DNA from: Candidatus Obscuribacterales bacterium
Lineage (GTDB): Bacteria; Cyanobacteriota; Vampirovibrionia; Obscuribacterales; Obscuribacteraceae
DNA: 64,000 nucleotides
Assembly: GCA_020634035.1 (NCBI GenBank)
Contig: JACKCM010000001.1
Span: 868,001 to 932,000 of the forward strand
Direction: 5' to 3'
The notes under the pieces were generated by a model, which was given only the letters and a program-made list of their open reading frames with translations, searched no databases and was not told the origin of the DNA. Shown in pieces: positions 16,592-26,479 of the stretch. A program made the position numbers and the translations under genes. The first letter of the stretch is position 1. Each line of letters begins with the position of its first letter.

Positions 16592-17614
16592 ATGGAGACC
16601 CTGGAGATTCGACGGCCGGACGATATGCATGTGCACTTTCGCCAGGGGAAGATGCTGGAAAGTGTGATGCCCTACACGGCAAGGCAGTGTGCCCGCGCCC
16701 TGGTCATGCCCAACACGACCCCGCCCATTTTGACCGCCTCCGAGTTGATCGCCTACCGAGACGAAATTCAGAGCGCCTGTAAAAAGGAAAATATTGCCGG
16801 CTTCGAGCCCCTGATGACTTTCAAGGTGGCGCCGGCGACTGATGTGGACGAGATCAAGCGCCTCAAAGAGGCAGGGGCTGTGGCAGGCAAGCTTTATCCG
16901 GAAGGGGTGACCACCAACTCTGCCGACGGTGTTCGTGACTTCAAAGCTATTTATCCGGTTTACCAGGCGATGCAGGACGAAGGACTAATCCTGTGCATCC
17001 ATGGAGAGGTACCTGGCGTTTTCTCTCTTGATAGAGAGCGAGCATTTCTCTCTACCCTCAAAGAGCTGGCTTCCGACTTTCCCCGACTGAAGATCATTCT
17101 CGAACATGCCACCACCAAAGATGCGGTGGATGCCGTCTTGAGCCTGCCTGAAACCATCGCCTGCACGCTTACAGTGCACCATCTCTATCTTACTCTCGAT
17201 GATGTCATCGGCGGCATGCTCGATCCCCATGTCTTTTGCAAGCCGGTGGCTAAGCTGCCTTCGGATAGAGAAGCCTTGTTAGAGGCAGCCTTTAGCGGTA
17301 ACCCCAAGTTCTTTCTGGGATCTGATAGCGCACCGCATACGGTGGACAACAAAGAGTGTCCCTGTGGCGCAGCCGGGGTCTACACGGCGCCGGTGATGAT
17401 GCCTGCTCTTATAGATCTGTTCGATAAACATGGCAAGTTGAATCGGCTCGAGGCCTTCGTATCAGAGTTTGGCGCTCGATTCTATGGACTTCCCCTGAAC
17501 GAAGGCAAGGACAGATTCGTCAAAAAAGACTGGACTGTGCCGGATATTTGCGGAGAGGTTAAACCCTTTCTCTACGGAAAGACCCTGGGCTGGCAGGCTG
17601 AAGCTAAGAATTAG
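16592..17614 (+). CDS. pyrC: Dihydroorotase, class II
   Basis: 340 residues. Catalyses reversible ring closure of N-carbamoyl-aspartate to dihydroorotate in pyrimidine synthesis. The binuclear zinc site is complete: H13 and H15 (DMHVHFR), K100 for carboxylation (AGKLYPEG), H137 (CIHGEV), H172 (EHATT) and D245 (GSDSAPH). Spacing matches E. coli PyrC. Monocistronic; the ATG follows GGAGG at a slightly long distance. Confidence 0.93.
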   Translation: METLEIRRPDDMHVHFRQGKMLESVMPYTARQCARALVMPNTTPPILTASELIAYRDEIQSACKKENIAGFEPLMTFKVAPATDVDEIKRLKEAGAVAGKLYPEGVTTNSADGVRDFKAIYPVYQAMQDEGLILCIHGEVPGVFSLDRERAFLSTLKELASDFPRLKIILEHATTKDAVDAVLSLPETIACTLTVHHLYLTLDDVIGGMLDPHVFCKPVAKLPSDREALLEAAFSGNPKFFLGSDSAPHTVDNKECPCGAAGVYTAPVMMPALIDLFDKHGKLNRLEAFVSEFGARFYGLPLNEGKDRFVKKDWTVPDICGEVKPFLYGKTLGWQAEAKN

Positions 17615-17651
17615 CAACTGCAAGTTAGTCTGTTTAATCTATTTAGTCTGT

Positions 17652-19307
17652 TTAGTCTATTCCAACGCTGTCGGCACCATGCATTTTGGCGATTCTTACC
17701 GCGTCATAGGCTGACTGAATCCAGTCATTGAGGCCGTCTTCTTCTTTGAAGCGGGCGATACCACAGGTGATGCTGGCTCTGAAGTCTCCTTCTGAGCCTT
17801 GAAAAGCGGTGGCTTTCAGCTCGGTCTTCAGATAGGTCGCAATCTCTAGAAGCTGATTGTCTGAAAGTGCGTCGAAGAGCACCCCGAACTCGTCTCCCGA
17901 CAGTCTTCCTATAACACCGAAATTACGAATGGTTTTCTTCAGGAGCTCGGCAAGAGTGGCTATCACACGTTCTCCGGCGGCGAAGCCCTGGGTCTCGTTT
18001 ATTTTAGCCAGACCGTCCACGTCTATTAGCAAAAAGCTCGAGTCTGTGTCGGCTCTGCCAATAACTCTATCGGCTTCTTTCATGAACTCGGCATAGGTGA
18101 GGGTGCCTGTAAGAGCATCCCGACCCATGAGATCTTGAATGGTCTTGTAGCGCTCTAGCCTGCCGGCGATGGTGGCGATGAGAAGTTGAGGCGGTGCCGG
18201 TTTGATCAGATAGTCATCACCGAGCTTGGCACCCTGGATGTGAAAGTTGAGTGCGTTCTGGGTGGTCAAAAAGATGATCGGAGTAGTAGAAAACTTCTCG
18301 TTCTGACGCACATAGCGCGCCAGTTCGAAACCTGTTATCTCGCCCAGTATGACGTCGAGTAGTATCAAATCTGGCTGACTGGACAGCAGAGCCTCTTCAA
18401 ACTGTTCGGCGTCGGTCATGACAAAAGGCTCGAATCCGGCAGCTTCTAGGAACTGATACATCGTAGAAGCCTGGATTGGGTCATCTTCTACCAGCAAAAT
18501 TTTGTATTTGTGCGGAAGCAGCCGTGCAAATGTGCGTCGCGCCTTGTCTTCGATCTGTTGCACTGTGGCACTCTTGTCCCAGAAGGCATCGCAACCTGCT
18601 TTGATCGCTTTTACCTTATCGAGAAAGTTATCTTCATCCCCTATGAAAACAATGGGGACGTCCATGGCGTTTGGCTGGGCGCGGACTTGATAGGCTAACT
18701 CCAGAGGAGAGCCGCCACTAATCGGGGTGCAAATAATCAGCCCATCCGGGGTCTGTTCTTTGATGGCTGCTTCAGCCTGTTGAAAGTTCTGACAGCCCTG
18801 CATGCGGACTCCCAGGGTATCCATTATTCCTTTTAGATTCGAAGACGAAGTCGGGTCGGAAGCCACCACCAGCACCGAGCTGCCCAGGGCCGAGTAGCGC
18901 CCGGAAGTTGACTGTTGAGTGTACTGAGAGGTATCTTGGTTTGCGCTATCGGCATCATCTTGACCCTGAGCGGCCATGAGCTGCTTCAGGTTTTCAGTCA
19001 GGTTCTTGAGCTGTTTGACTGTGGAAGTAAACGACGTACCGGTCAGCTCTTTGAGCTGCATGGATAGGTCTTCGGCGGCTATCGCCCGGCTGCAGAACTC
19101 GGTCATTTCGTAGAGTCCGGCCGCTCCTGCAAGCTGATGATAGAACCTGGACAGGTTTTCTATCTTGGTCTGATCGGCTACACCGTTCTCTATCTCTTCA
19201 AGTATCACCGCAGCTTTGGAGATACGCTCCTCAGAGACGGTGACAAAGCGCTTCTTCGAGTCGGCAATTGCTTTCTTGACGCTCTTGGTTGCTGGCGGCT
19301 CTGTCAT
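17652..19307 (-). CDS. Hpt-receiver-receiver-GGDEF protein (diguanylate cyclase)
   Basis: 551 residues. Residues about 15-112 form an Hpt-like helical domain (YHQLAGAAG, H57 in place of the HxLKG histidine). Residues about 142-260 are a degenerate receiver without the acidic pocket. Residues about 268-388 are an intact receiver (LLVEDD, phospho-acceptor D318 in LILLDVILG, TTQ and K in LIKPA). The C-terminal domain is GGDEF with a SGDEF signature, compatible with c-di-GMP synthesis. No signal or membrane segment. It follows the CheY-like gene by 26 bp on the same strand and presumably receives phosphate in the same relay. Confidence 0.85.
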   Translation of the reverse strand: MTEPPATKSVKKAIADSKKRFVTVSEERISKAAVILEEIENGVADQTKIENLSRFYHQLAGAAGLYEMTEFCSRAIAAEDLSMQLKELTGTSFTSTVKQLKNLTENLKQLMAAQGQDDADSANQDTSQYTQQSTSGRYSALGSSVLVVASDPTSSSNLKGIMDTLGVRMQGCQNFQQAEAAIKEQTPDGLIICTPISGGSPLELAYQVRAQPNAMDVPIVFIGDEDNFLDKVKAIKAGCDAFWDKSATVQQIEDKARRTFARLLPHKYKILLVEDDPIQASTMYQFLEAAGFEPFVMTDAEQFEEALLSSQPDLILLDVILGEITGFELARYVRQNEKFSTTPIIFLTTQNALNFHIQGAKLGDDYLIKPAPPQLLIATIAGRLERYKTIQDLMGRDALTGTLTYAEFMKEADRVIGRADTDSSFLLIDVDGLAKINETQGFAAGERVIATLAELLKKTIRNFGVIGRLSGDEFGVLFDALSDNQLLEIATYLKTELKATAFQGSEGDFRASITCGIARFKEEDGLNDWIQSAYDAVRIAKMHGADSVGID

Positions 19308-19333
19308 TCGGATTAACCCTGCCTTTCGGTAAT

Positions 19334-19684
19334 CTAAGTGGTAACTCTCTCGAGCATGTTCAGAACTTCATGCATTTTGAAGGGCTTGGCGAGAAACTCA
19401 TCGGCGCCTAGTTTAATGACTTCATCGGCTTTGTCTCGCATGCCGGTAAGCATGACCACCTTGGCTTTTCCGTCGCCGCTTCTGTACTGCTCTAGTATAG
19501 AGATGCCTTCCATATCGGGCAACTGCCAGTCGAGAAGAATAACATCGAACTCGCCGCCGGCAATCTGCTCTAGCGCGTCTTTTCCGGTGCCTGCCTTGAC
19601 CACGGAGTGGTCACAGGTCTCTATGCACTCTGCCAACAATTCTTGCAGGAACTCATCGTCCTCTACAACCAAAACCTTCGCCAT
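19334..19684 (-). CDS. CheY-like single-domain response regulator
   Basis: 116 residues, a complete receiver: VVEDDE (acidic pocket), D52 in ILLDWQLPD, MLTGM and the K in FLAKPFK. No output domain. It is the first gene of a two-gene unit with the Hpt-receiver-GGDEF protein, so it probably shuttles phosphate or tunes that cyclase. No cognate kinase is adjacent. Confidence 0.88.
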   Translation of the reverse strand: MAKVLVVEDDEFLQELLAECIETCDHSVVKAGTGKDALEQIAGGEFDVILLDWQLPDMEGISILEQYRSGDGKAKVVMLTGMRDKADEVIKLGADEFLAKPFKMHEVLNMLERVTT

Positions 19685-19876
19685 ATGGGTAGCTACAACT
19701 CGAAAGGGGAATCTTGCTTGGTTATACCCTGGCTATCTTTCTCTGAAACAGAGGCAGAATATCAGCTATTGGCAATTTCAAGGGAGCTTCCAACAGTTGA
19801 CCAACTGTTGGCGACGAACTCTATATGGAGGGTAAGAGCTGTTATTACTATTAGATGTTCCTGAACGAAGAATATA

Positions 19877-20893
19877 GTGGAGCTTTCGTATTTCGTGTTT
19901 CGTATAAAGATAGGATTCAAGCGGCTTGCGGCATGGACTCTGCCGGTTTTGCTGCTCTCGCCGGTATTGTTTATCGCACCGGTTTTATCTATGCCAGGAA
20001 AGTCTTTTATAGGCCCTCTTCCGCCGCTTTTAGAAGCGGAGAAACAGCTATCGCATTCGCTCAGAAGCCACGTAGAGGCGCTCGCTTCGGACATAGGTGA
20101 TCGTCATCTTTACAAGCCCGGTAAGCTCTCTGAGTCTGTCAGCTATATTAAAGCTACCCTGAGCCAATGGTATGGGAAGGTCGAAAGCCAGCAGTTCGAG
20201 TTCGAGGGGCAGCTGTTCGAGAATGTCATCGCCGAGTGTCCCGGTGCAAAGAAGCCCGATGAAATCATTGTTTTAGGGGCGCACTATGACTCTGTCCAGG
20301 ATTGTCCCGGCGCCAATGATAACGGCAGCGGTGTGGCTGCCGTGCTTGAACTGGCCAGGTTGTTTCATGAGCATAAGCCTGAGAGGACCATCCGGTTTGT
20401 TTTCTTCCCCAACGAAGAGTTTTTCTTCAACACCGAAGGCATGGGCAGCTATCAATACGCCGACCTTTGTAAGCATCGCGGTGACAAAATAAAAGCCATG
20501 CTTTCGCTCGAGACCATAGGCTATTACAACGATAGCAAAGGCAGTCAGAAATACCCGCCCGGTCTGGGTTTCTTTTATCCGAAGCAAGGTGATTTCATCG
20601 CTTTTGTCGGCACCAGCGGCAGCCGTTCTGCAATCAAACGCATGGTCAAAGCCTTTAGAAAGTCGGCGCAATTTCCCTCAGAAGCACTATCGGCACCGGC
20701 TTTTATCCCAGGAGTCGATTGGTCGGATCACCAGGCATTTGCCAGATTAGGGTATCCTGCTTTTATGGTCACCGATACTGCACCCTATCGATATCCTTAC
20801 TATCATACGCCCGAAGATACAGTGGATAAGATAGATTTCGACCGCACTGCCAGGGTGGTCTATGGGCTTTATCGAGCGCTGCCGCTGTTTTGA
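19877..20893 (+). CDS. M28-family zinc aminopeptidase, membrane-anchored or exported
   Basis: 338 residues from GTG 19877. One N-terminal hydrophobic segment (about 16-36) acts as signal or anchor. The M28 metal ligands follow in order: GAHYDS (H,D), GANDNGSG (D), PNEEFFF (catalytic E plus ligand), LETIGYY and the late YHTPEDT (H). Such enzymes remove N-terminal amino acids from peptides outside the cytoplasm. Monocistronic. Confidence 0.85.
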   Translation: MELSYFVFRIKIGFKRLAAWTLPVLLLSPVLFIAPVLSMPGKSFIGPLPPLLEAEKQLSHSLRSHVEALASDIGDRHLYKPGKLSESVSYIKATLSQWYGKVESQQFEFEGQLFENVIAECPGAKKPDEIIVLGAHYDSVQDCPGANDNGSGVAAVLELARLFHEHKPERTIRFVFFPNEEFFFNTEGMGSYQYADLCKHRGDKIKAMLSLETIGYYNDSKGSQKYPPGLGFFYPKQGDFIAFVGTSGSRSAIKRMVKAFRKSAQFPSEALSAPAFIPGVDWSDHQAFARLGYPAFMVTDTAPYRYPYYHTPEDTVDKIDFDRTARVVYGLYRALPLF

Positions 20894-21063
20894 AGTGGTG
20901 GTCTATATGGTGCCCTGGGGCTGCTGCTGTCGCAAAAAATGCAGCCGGGGACTAGCTCTAAGGGCTTAGGAGCAAGGGTTTTTGGGTTGCGACCTGTTTG
21001 TGAATCGTGTGGTATAAAGTCTCGGTAAGTCACACTGTCAAAAGTTGAATAGAGGCGAGATAC

Positions 21064-21915
21064 TTGACTGCGAAAATATATTCTCCACAGGGCATGGTCT
21101 GGGATCCTAGAATAGAATCTCCCGATCTCGCTGAAGAAGAATTCACTAATCTTTGCGCTGAAGCTTTACTGGCTTGGATCCCAGGTGTGAAAGTCAAAGT
21201 GGACTGTGTTTTGCGTATTAGTTGGGATCGAGTCGAATCCGAAACTGAGCCATATGCGTATTTTGTCTTGCTCGAGAACGCGTGGATGAGAAGTCGAATG
21301 CATCCGGGCAGCAGAATGGAGCTATTAGATCAGCTCTTCGCTTCAGCTAGAGAGTATAAATTGATCGAGGACAGGCAGACTATAGATGCCTCGGATGTCG
21401 TGGTTCCATTGCTTCGAACAAGTAGGCTTTTTGAAACAGGCGTAGATGGCAAAAGGATGTCGGTGGTTGCCAAACTTCTCGCTGGTGATCTACATCTTGT
21501 CTATGGTTGTGACTGGGAGCGATCTTTGCAGTACTTGGCTGAGCAACAGCGCAGAATTATCTCTCTGGACGACTCCGCACTTTTTAAGAAGGCGTGCAAT
21601 AACCTGAGGGATATTGTTCGAGATAATCTTGAGATTGTGGAGATGGATGATACCTTCGGCATAGTTTGTGACGAAACCTATGAGAGTAGCGTTGTATTTC
21701 TCGAGGAAGTTATGGCGGATCTTTCCTCCAAAATCGATGGAAGGATGATATTTTCTGTGCCTGCGAGGCATTTATTGATGATATCCGGTGATAGTGATCT
21801 GGAGGTTGTCGAGAGAATGGGACACGCTACAAAGAAATTCTTTTCCGAAGGCGATCATATAATCTCAGACAGACTTTATCGCTATGACGATGGTGTGATC
21901 TCTCTTTACCAGTAA
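21064..21915 (+). CDS. DUF1444 (YtpQ)-like protein, cytoplasmic copy
   Basis: 283 residues starting at TTG 21064. It shares a complete plan with the next gene: WDPRIE-x-PDL-x-x-EEF near the N-terminus, VVPLLRT, a GDLHLVYG/ADLFLVYG strand, and a C-terminal GDHIISDRLYRYDDG-type ending. The plan resembles DUF1444/YtpQ proteins of Firmicutes, whose role is not well defined. No signal peptide in this copy, whereas the neighbour has one. Confidence 0.55.
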   Translation: MTAKIYSPQGMVWDPRIESPDLAEEEFTNLCAEALLAWIPGVKVKVDCVLRISWDRVESETEPYAYFVLLENAWMRSRMHPGSRMELLDQLFASAREYKLIEDRQTIDASDVVVPLLRTSRLFETGVDGKRMSVVAKLLAGDLHLVYGCDWERSLQYLAEQQRRIISLDDSALFKKACNNLRDIVRDNLEIVEMDDTFGIVCDETYESSVVFLEEVMADLSSKIDGRMIFSVPARHLLMISGDSDLEVVERMGHATKKFFSEGDHIISDRLYRYDDGVISLYQ

Positions 21916-21933
21916 GACCGAGTTTTTCAATAA

Positions 21934-22905
21934 ATGAAGAGACTAAGTGCTTGTGTAGATTCGTATTTTTTCTTGATTCTCGCGTTGATCTGTTTCGGCT
22001 GCACGGCACCGGATGTTTCTGGTATTAAAAGTAGTGCCCTGAATGCCGATTCTGATTCAAAAATGTCTGAGAAAAGTAATTCTAAGGCTATAGATTGGGA
22101 CCCTCGTATCGAGGCACCTGATTTGACAAAGGAAGAGTTCACCAGGATGTGTGCCAAGATATTGAAATCTGCTCATCCGGAACTTAAGGTCGAAATCCTA
22201 GAGCCTTTGCTAATTGAATACAGTTGGGGAAAATCCGAAGAGTCAGGTTTCATGCAACTTGAAAATGCCTGGAAAAGCTGTGCTTCAGAGCCAGGGAATA
22301 GAAAGAAGCGGTTAACTGGTCATTATTCGAATTTTGTTGAACTTGATACCGAATATATTGATGATCCAGAAAGGCTTTCAGGGCTAGTCGTACCTTTGCT
22401 CAGAACGAAATCATATTTCGGAGATGAAGAAAATTTCGAGGCTGTTGTCTCGAAATCTATTGGTGCTGACCTGTTTTTGGTTTATGGTCTGGATAAAAAG
22501 AACAATATTTCGTACTTGATGAAATACCAACGAAAGTTGATCAAGCTGGATGACGCATCCCTTTTGCGACTTGCTAAAAAAAATCTGTCACATGTGGTCT
22601 CGGATGAAGACGGAACTGTCGGTTTCGTTGAGAAGGATAAATATGTGATGCTTTTGTGCGGAGGCGATTATGAATCCAGTTTGATTTTCTTAGATGAAAC
22701 TTTTGAAGCAATTAAGCCTAAAGTCGATGGCCGATATGTATTTGCAGTTCCGTCGCGAGATGTCGTATTGATCGCTGGTGACCGATCCAAGTCAGCGATA
22801 GATTTCATGCGGGGATTTTCGAAAAAGTATTTTAAAGAAGGCGACCACGTTATATCGGACAGGCTCTATCGCTATGATGACGGCAAAATAACTTTCTACG
22901 AGTGA
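21934..22905 (+). CDS. DUF1444 (YtpQ)-like protein, probable lipoprotein copy
   Basis: 323 residues, 18 bp after its paralogue. The N-terminus is a signal sequence ending in CFGC, a non-ideal lipobox, followed by a Ser/Asn-rich linker, so it is probably a lipoprotein. From WDPRIEAPDL on it aligns throughout with the previous gene and ends with GDHVISDRLYRYDDG. This cytoplasmic/exported pair likely arose by tandem duplication. Function unknown. Confidence 0.55.
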   Translation: MKRLSACVDSYFFLILALICFGCTAPDVSGIKSSALNADSDSKMSEKSNSKAIDWDPRIEAPDLTKEEFTRMCAKILKSAHPELKVEILEPLLIEYSWGKSEESGFMQLENAWKSCASEPGNRKKRLTGHYSNFVELDTEYIDDPERLSGLVVPLLRTKSYFGDEENFEAVVSKSIGADLFLVYGLDKKNNISYLMKYQRKLIKLDDASLLRLAKKNLSHVVSDEDGTVGFVEKDKYVMLLCGGDYESSLIFLDETFEAIKPKVDGRYVFAVPSRDVVLIAGDRSKSAIDFMRGFSKKYFKEGDHVISDRLYRYDDGKITFYE

Positions 22906-22931
22906 ACAGTCTATTGTGCGTCTACTGTGCC

Positions 22932-24722
22932 TTAGTTGAAAATCTGCGCTAGAAGCCTGTCTCTCTCTGCCGGGGGAAGCTTGCTCAAGAAGTTGGCGGC
23001 GCTATAAACAGTCAAAGTTTCTTTCGTGGTCGGGTTGTAAGTGGCATCTTCAGAAGCCAGTTGTTTAGCCAGTTCGCTCTCTAGATCTCCTTTTGTTAAG
23101 CCTGTTTCTCGAACAGCTTTTAAGAATGCGTCGTTATAGAACTCGCTCTCTTTGCGAAAACCGCTTTCGTAGGGGCTGTGGCGCTCACTGTTTGCTGGTG
23201 TGTCATAAGAGTATTCCAGCCGGACGTTGAGCGCGACCAGTTGTTGCTCTGGTGTCAGTTTGTCCAGGGCTTCATGCATCAACGCATCAGTTCTGTCTCT
23301 GTCTTGCTCGGGATCATTTTGTCGTCTTCCGGAGTCCACCCTCGACATGTTCTGGCCGACTTCAAAACCTAGATAATCCCTGGATTTTGGAGAGGCATCG
23401 AGGCGCGAAGAGTAGACTTTCAGCTGTCTCTGATATAAAGAGAGATCAGGATAATCGCGGTCTATAGTGTTGCCCAGCTTGTATTCCCAGGCCTGGCTGG
23501 GGTCGAGGGTGGCGGCATAGACATCTCTCAAGCTAATCGGCTTGTCGATGTGATCTTTGGATTTGCCCCACTGGTTGTCGACTTTGACCATGCCAGTATC
23601 CGGATCATAATCGAGAACGGTCAGGGCATGACCGCCGTCACCGAGGTTGAAGCTGCCGGCGCTCTGGTCTGAATAAAACGGTTCATTGCCTGCGTTTATT
23701 CCGAGCATGGCAGGCAGCTCTCCCCGGGCTTTGAGATCGAGCAGAATTCGACCGAGGTCCTCTTCGGTTTTGAACTCTCCATGCTCGAAGTCTGTTTCGC
23801 CAGCTATGCCCAGATTGGCTCGTTCGGCATCATGACCGGTTATCAGCTTGTAAGCCAGCGATTTGTCCGATTTAAACAGTCTGGGATCGTTCTTGCTTAC
23901 CAGCTCTGGGGGATTCTTTCTGGTATCGAAGACTCGCTCTCCGGTGTCGCCAGGTCCCTCTGATTCGTGCTGTTCATAGCGAAGACCGGCTCGGTGTCCT
24001 GTGTGTCGATAGATATCGTTGACGGCGGTTACCTGAAAAAGTTGAGAGGCGAAGGAGCGCTTGCCTTCTTCGGGCGGGTCTAAACGAGCCTCGCTATCGG
24101 GTCTCAAACTATTTTGATCCAGTTCGATGCGGGTGCCGGTGCTATCGGTATAGGCGCCGGTTGTGGCAACTTCAGCCACCAGGGCTGCCGCTCTGGAGGG
24201 CTCGCGCCGATATACCCGTGACTCCACCGATGCCACCACGCATGTGTTGTGATCACCCTGGTCTAATACGCCGGGATTGGCAGCCAGCCTTACTATGTCT
24301 TTTGCCAGGCGCTCTCTTTGTTCTGCGCTCAGCCTGGCATCTGGATCGGGTTCCAGCAGCTTACGCACTGCTTCTAAAGTGCCTCGTTTCTCTTCTTCAG
24401 AGATATCGCTACGTTTTTCGAGGGTTCTCAGATCTTCTTGAAAGCGAGGGTCATTGACCCTTCCTTCCGCTCTCTTTTCGCCTGCTGTCTCAGGTCTGAA
24501 GTCGACTACGGTTGCTGCCGTATTGTTTTCGTATAGTTCGGCTGTATCGAAGCTGAGCCCGGTGTCTTCTTTTAGTGGTTCTGCTGTTCGTTCTTTTTGA
24601 GAGTTCGTTGTTAGCAGATCACGAATTTCAGGATGGGCGGCAGAAATCGCTGCCGTTTCGTCCTGCTTGTGATCGGACGGTGGTCGATAGTCGCGTTCGA
24701 CTGCCGGACTTTTGTCACCCAT
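22932..24722 (-). CDS. Papain-like fold cysteine-protease homologue, 596 residues
   Basis: The N-terminal 150 residues are charged and low-complexity. A candidate papain/C39-like core follows: oxyanion Q155 and C161 in DQGDHNTCVVAS, H365 in GDGGHALTVLDYD, and N383 in VDNQWG, in the right order for a Gln-Cys-His-Asn active site. The spacing between Cys and His is long, so an insertion is present. The C-terminus is helical and rich in Asp/Arg. No signal peptide is visible. The combination of a disordered head and protease-like core suggests a secreted or self-processing effector-type protein, but I recognise no named family. Confidence 0.55.
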   Translation of the reverse strand: MGDKSPAVERDYRPPSDHKQDETAAISAAHPEIRDLLTTNSQKERTAEPLKEDTGLSFDTAELYENNTAATVVDFRPETAGEKRAEGRVNDPRFQEDLRTLEKRSDISEEEKRGTLEAVRKLLEPDPDARLSAEQRERLAKDIVRLAANPGVLDQGDHNTCVVASVESRVYRREPSRAAALVAEVATTGAYTDSTGTRIELDQNSLRPDSEARLDPPEEGKRSFASQLFQVTAVNDIYRHTGHRAGLRYEQHESEGPGDTGERVFDTRKNPPELVSKNDPRLFKSDKSLAYKLITGHDAERANLGIAGETDFEHGEFKTEEDLGRILLDLKARGELPAMLGINAGNEPFYSDQSAGSFNLGDGGHALTVLDYDPDTGMVKVDNQWGKSKDHIDKPISLRDVYAATLDPSQAWEYKLGNTIDRDYPDLSLYQRQLKVYSSRLDASPKSRDYLGFEVGQNMSRVDSGRRQNDPEQDRDRTDALMHEALDKLTPEQQLVALNVRLEYSYDTPANSERHSPYESGFRKESEFYNDAFLKAVRETGLTKGDLESELAKQLASEDATYNPTTKETLTVYSAANFLSKLPPAERDRLLAQIFN

Positions 24723-25086
24723 GCTGCTTTAGACTCCGGGAAAGGCGAGAGAATCCCTAGTAATAGATAAAAGTCTAGCTCTCCAAAATAACCGCAACGT
24801 GACCTCACCGGTTGGAAGGTTCTAGCGAGTAAGAAATCTGAGCAAAGCAGATAGTGAATTCGACTCAAAAATTATTGTTTTGAGAAATACCGCCGGACGG
24901 GGCATTTTGGCCCGCATCACCATGTAAAGGGACTGTGTTCTCAAAACCAATCGACTACAATATGAGAGCGCGTTCACCTGGTTGCTCTTTCTGGGAGACT
25001 AACTCTTCCATTCTGCCGGTGGTCGCCCTTGTGTTTGTCGAGTTCTCTATAAAAGTAAGTTCTCACCAGTTCTCAGGAGCAGTTTA
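24723..25086. other. Divergent promoter region, non-coding
   Basis: About 360 bp between the papain-like gene and the first glutamate decarboxylase. No ORF or clear operator stands out. Confidence 0.4.
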
Positions 25087-26469
25087 ATGGTTCATAAAGT
25101 AGTCAAGAAAGAAGAATTATCCGCCTGCGTGACCCCCGCCTATGGTTCGAGGGCGATGAGCGAGCCGGTGCCGAAGTACACCATGCCGAAGACCGGACTG
25201 GATCCTAAAATTGCCTACGATTTGATCCGGGACGAACTAATTCTCGACGGAAACTCGCGTCTCAATCTGGCTACCTTTGTCACCACCTGGATGGAAGACG
25301 AAGCCAAGCAGCTGATGACAGAGACTTTCGACAAGAACATGATCGATAAAGACGAGTATCCTCAGACTGCAGAGATAGAGCTTCGCTGTGTCAACATGAT
25401 CTCGCGGCTCTGGAACGCTCAAGACAAAGAAGAAGCCACCGGCTGTTCGACCATCGGAAGCAGCGAAGCGGCGATGCTCGGCGGCATGGCACTTAAATGG
25501 AAATGGCGTGAGCGCATGAAAGCCCAGGGCAAACCCACTGATAAGCCCAATATGGTCATGGGTATGAATGTCCAGGTCTGCTGGGAGAAGTTCTGCCGCT
25601 ACTGGGAAGTAGAGCCTCGTTATGTGCTCATGGAAGGCGATCGCTACTGTCTGACTGCCGAAGAGGCAGTGAAGCTCTGCGACGAGAACACCATCGGTGT
25701 GGTGGTCATTATGGGCAGCACCTTTGACGGACGCTATGAGAATGTCAAAGAGGTCAACGATGCCCTCGACAAACTGCAAAAAGAGAAAGGTCTGGATATT
25801 CCTATCCATGTCGATGCCGCCAGCGGCGGCTTTGTCGCACCATTCTTGCAACCTGACTTAGAGTGGGATTTCAGAGTGCCCCGGGTCAAATCGATAAACA
25901 CCTCCGGTCACAAATTCGGTCTGGTCTTCCCTGGTGTGGGCTGGTCTATCTGGCGTGATAAAGATGAGTTGCCCGAAGATTTGATCTTCCACTGCAACTA
26001 TCTGGGTGGTGACCTGCCGAACTTCGCCCTCAATTTCTCCAGACCCGGCAACCAGGTGGTCGCTCAGTATTACAACCTCATCCGTCTTGGTTTTGAAGGC
26101 TATCGTCAGATTCACAAAACCAGTCAGGATGTGGCTATGTATCTCGCGGGCAAGATAGCCAAGCTCGGACCTTTCGAGTTGATTTCGGACGGCAGCGATA
26201 TTCCGGTATTTGCCTTTACGACTAACGATAAGGCGAATTTCTCGGTCTTCGATATGTCGGACAAGCTCCGGGAGAGAGGCTGGCTCTTGCCTGCCTATAC
26301 TTTTCCGGCAAACAGAGAGGATCTTGCGGTACTGAGAGCCGTCTGCAAAGAGGGCTTCACCCGGGATATGGCAGACATGTTGTTGCGCGATATGAAAACA
26401 GCGATGGACTACTTTGCTGCCAGACCGACCCATGTGCCGAAGCAGGACGGCTCCAGCTTCAACCACTAA
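25087..26469 (+). CDS. gadB: Glutamate decarboxylase (copy 1)
   Basis: 460 residues, ATG with AGGAG upstream. PLP-dependent fold-I enzyme converting glutamate plus H+ to GABA and CO2, used in acid resistance. The Schiff-base lysine is K276 in SGHKFG, the same number as in E. coli GadB; GCSTIGSSEA, HVDAASGGFV and YTFPAN are conserved. It ends in FNH, near the position where E. coli GadB has the histidine that closes the active site at neutral pH. No GadC antiporter is adjacent; a second copy lies at 28739 on the other strand. Confidence 0.93.
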   Translation: MVHKVVKKEELSACVTPAYGSRAMSEPVPKYTMPKTGLDPKIAYDLIRDELILDGNSRLNLATFVTTWMEDEAKQLMTETFDKNMIDKDEYPQTAEIELRCVNMISRLWNAQDKEEATGCSTIGSSEAAMLGGMALKWKWRERMKAQGKPTDKPNMVMGMNVQVCWEKFCRYWEVEPRYVLMEGDRYCLTAEEAVKLCDENTIGVVVIMGSTFDGRYENVKEVNDALDKLQKEKGLDIPIHVDAASGGFVAPFLQPDLEWDFRVPRVKSINTSGHKFGLVFPGVGWSIWRDKDELPEDLIFHCNYLGGDLPNFALNFSRPGNQVVAQYYNLIRLGFEGYRQIHKTSQDVAMYLAGKIAKLGPFELISDGSDIPVFAFTTNDKANFSVFDMSDKLRERGWLLPAYTFPANREDLAVLRAVCKEGFTRDMADMLLRDMKTAMDYFAARPTHVPKQDGSSFNH

Positions 26470-26479
26470 TAGCTGGTTG

